A model generated the notes under the pieces. The model worked only from the letters and a program-made list of their open reading frames with translations, was not told where the DNA came from and searched no databases. Shown in pieces: positions 31,382 through 32,689 of a DNA stretch of 32,689 nucleotides. The DNA is from an uncultured Acetobacteraceae bacterium (GTDB lineage: Bacteria > Pseudomonadota > Alphaproteobacteria > Acetobacterales > Acetobacteraceae), in the NCBI GenBank assembly GCA_903877125.1, contig CAIRCM010000089.1, forward strand, positions 1 to 32,689, read 5' to 3'. The position numbers were made by a program, and so were the translations under genes. Numbering within the stretch: position 1 is the stretch's first letter; each line of letters begins with the position of its first letter.

Positions 31382-32311
31382 TTGCTCGCCGTTCTCTCTG
31401 TCGCAATGCCGGTCTTCGGCCTGATACTCACGGGCTGGGGCGCCGGCCGAGCGCGCTTGTTGGGCGGCGACGCGACCGGTGCGCTGAACCTGTTCGTGGT
31501 TTGGCTCGCCTTGCCGTCCGTGTTGTTCCGGGCCATGGCGCGCATTCATCCACCGGATCTGCTGAACGCCGGGCTACTGGCATCCTTCGGCTTGGGCATC
31601 GTCATTCCCTTTGTTCTGTGCGCGCTCTGGTCGCGGCGGTCGGGCGCGCCGTTGGCCAACAGTGCCCTCCACGCGCTCAGCGCCACGTTCTGCAACGTCG
31701 GCTACATGGGTATTCCGCTTTGCCTGATGGCATTCGGAGAGGCGAGCGTCGTGCCGGGTATCGTCGTCATGGTGATCACGGCCTGCCCGCAATACGCCGC
31801 CGCGATCGTGTTGGTGGAGATGGACCGGCCGGGGCCGCCCGACGCGTTGCGCATGGCGCGCCGGATCGGCGGCGCCCTGATACGCAACCCGCTGCTCATC
31901 GCCCCCGTATGCGGCTTGATCGTGGCGCTGGCGGGCCTTCCTTTGCCGTTGGCGCTCGACCGGTTCCTTCTGTTGCTCGGCAATGCGGCGACGCCGTGTG
32001 CGCTGGTCGCCACGGGGCTCATGCTGTGCGAAACCACCGAAACCTTCGAAACCGCCCTGGTCGCGCGGCTGGTGGTGCTGAAATTGCTGGTCCAACCCGC
32101 GATCGCCTGGGTCGTCGCGTTCCATGTGCTGACCCTGCCGCCGGCCTGGGGGGAGACTGCGGTTCTCATGAGCGCCTTGCCCACCGGCGCCGGAGCCTTC
32201 ATCCTGGCTCGGCTGTATGGGCGGGAGACCGCGTCCACCTGCGGCGCGGTTCTGGTGTCCACGGTTTTGTCCTTTGCGACGCTGTCTTTTCTGCTGGCCT
32301 GGATGGAATAA
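31382..32311 (+). CDS. AEC (auxin efflux carrier) family transporter
   Basis: A 309-aa inner-membrane protein made almost entirely of hydrophobic helices (about ten). It is typical of bacterial AEC permeases, which carry organic acids such as malate or malonate, or other anions. Characteristic segments are MPVFGLILTGWGAGRARLL, ALNLFVVWLALPSVLFRAM, SATFCNVGYMGIPLCLMAFG with the conserved N-x-G-Y/F-x-G-I-P motif, and the late ALPTGAGAFILARLYG. The start is probably TTG at 31382, with AAAGGG about 10 bases before it, because the first helix then has normal length; the first ATG (31406) would cut it. The substrate is unknown. Confidence 0.88.
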   Translation: MLAVLSVAMPVFGLILTGWGAGRARLLGGDATGALNLFVVWLALPSVLFRAMARIHPPDLLNAGLLASFGLGIVIPFVLCALWSRRSGAPLANSALHALSATFCNVGYMGIPLCLMAFGEASVVPGIVVMVITACPQYAAAIVLVEMDRPGPPDALRMARRIGGALIRNPLLIAPVCGLIVALAGLPLPLALDRFLLLLGNAATPCALVATGLMLCETTETFETALVARLVVLKLLVQPAIAWVVAFHVLTLPPAWGETAVLMSALPTGAGAFILARLYGRETASTCGAVLVSTVLSFATLSFLLAWME

Positions 32312-32439
32312 GCGGATGCCGGGATCGTCCCACACATCGAGCGCTATCGTTTGCGCGCGGCTTGGCGCCTGTGCCATGCTGACAACCGAGGGTAGCGGAC
32401 AGACAGTTTCGTGAACCGACGAACGGGAAGGGGTTAAGC

Positions 32440-32689
32440 ATGAGGAAAGTATTGCTTCTTGGGGCAGTGGCGCTGCTCGCCACGACGGGTCTCGCTCGCG
32501 CGGACGGACCGAGCCCGATCGAGATCCGGCAGACGGGCCTCGATCTGTTGAGCGGCGATTTCGCCGGCATCCGCGCCGTGGTCGCGGCCAAAGGCGATGT
32601 GAAGCCGTTGGAATCCGCCGCGAAGGCCATGCAGCGCTGGGCCGCGATCATGCCCGCGTTCTTCCCGGCCGGCACCGAAGCCGGTTCGA
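32440..32689 (+). CDS. Cytochrome c'-type protein, partial (runs off the right edge)
   Basis: Only the first 83 residues are present. The signal peptide is MRKVLLLGAVALLATTGLARA, cleaved before DGPSP, followed by IEIRQTGLDLLSGDFAGI and ESAAKAMQRWAAIMPAFFP. This is the first two helices of the cytochrome c'/c-556 four-helix bundle (IxxRQxxL pattern, helix spacing). The haem-binding CxxCH at the C-terminus lies beyond the window, so the call rests on the N-terminal pattern alone. GGGAAGGGG lies about 8 bases before the ATG. It would be a periplasmic haem protein. Confidence 0.75.
   Translation, partial: MRKVLLLGAVALLATTGLARADGPSPIEIRQTGLDLLSGDFAGIRAVVAAKGDVKPLESAAKAMQRWAAIMPAFFPAGTEAGS

Noticed and set aside
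29731-32382. An 883-codon plus-strand open frame after lpd
   Set aside because: It is Arg/His/Pro-rich antisense or out-of-frame sequence to the LLM, VOC and AEC genes, which have clear family motifs.

Overview
The window is high-GC DNA (GC-rich third codon positions, compact genes, many 1-4 base gene overlaps) from an alphaproteobacterium, most likely Rhodospirillales and probably an aerobic member of the Acetobacteraceae. Supporting features are the accD-folC gene pair, a DUF2852 gene, a sorbosone-dehydrogenase-like protein fused to cytochrome c, a PEP-CTERM protein, and a complete 2-oxoglutarate dehydrogenase operon. The family assignment is an inference. I see no CRISPR array, tRNA, rRNA, insertion sequence or phage gene; the window looks chromosomal.

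Layout. 0-2.9 kb: an unknown 119-aa gene, then accD and folC, translationally coupled. 2.9-5.1 kb, minus strand: a uronate dehydrogenase, glutathione S-transferase and glyoxalase-like operon, divergent by only 35 bp from an amidase. The amidase is followed by a small exported protein whose C-terminal half resembles SspB, the ClpXP adaptor. 7.0-11.7 kb: a PcaB-like lyase (minus), a periplasmic sugar dehydrogenase with a cytochrome c tail (plus) and an OafA-like membrane acyltransferase (minus). 12.0-15.4 kb: a large fused indolepyruvate:ferredoxin oxidoreductase. 15.7-17.7 kb, minus strand: two tandem paralogous substrate-binding proteins with no permease or ATPase. 17.8-18.8 kb: an unknown 90-aa protein converging on a PEP-CTERM protein. 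18.75-19.33 kb: a non-coding region rich in hairpins and CCCATT repeats, followed by a hybrid histidine kinase.

21.6-23.0 kb: a TetR regulator and a DUF2852 membrane protein, each preceded by a similar ATGTAA...TTACAT-type palindrome, which suggests one regulator acting on both. 23.1-29.75 kb: sucA-sucB-[RusA-like nuclease]-[restriction-endonuclease-fold protein]-lpd. The two nuclease-fold genes sit inside the TCA-cycle operon, and lpd overlaps the second by 4 bases. 29.8-32.7 kb: a luciferase-like oxidoreductase and a VOC protein (minus) separated by a nested palindromic repeat, then an AEC-family permease and the start of a cytochrome c'-type gene that runs off the right edge.

The best candidates for something undescribed are the RusA/REase-fold pair embedded in the 2-oxoglutarate dehydrogenase operon, the exported SspB-like protein, and the TetR/DUF2852 pair with its two operators. 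All family assignments come from reading the translations by eye; no database search was run.
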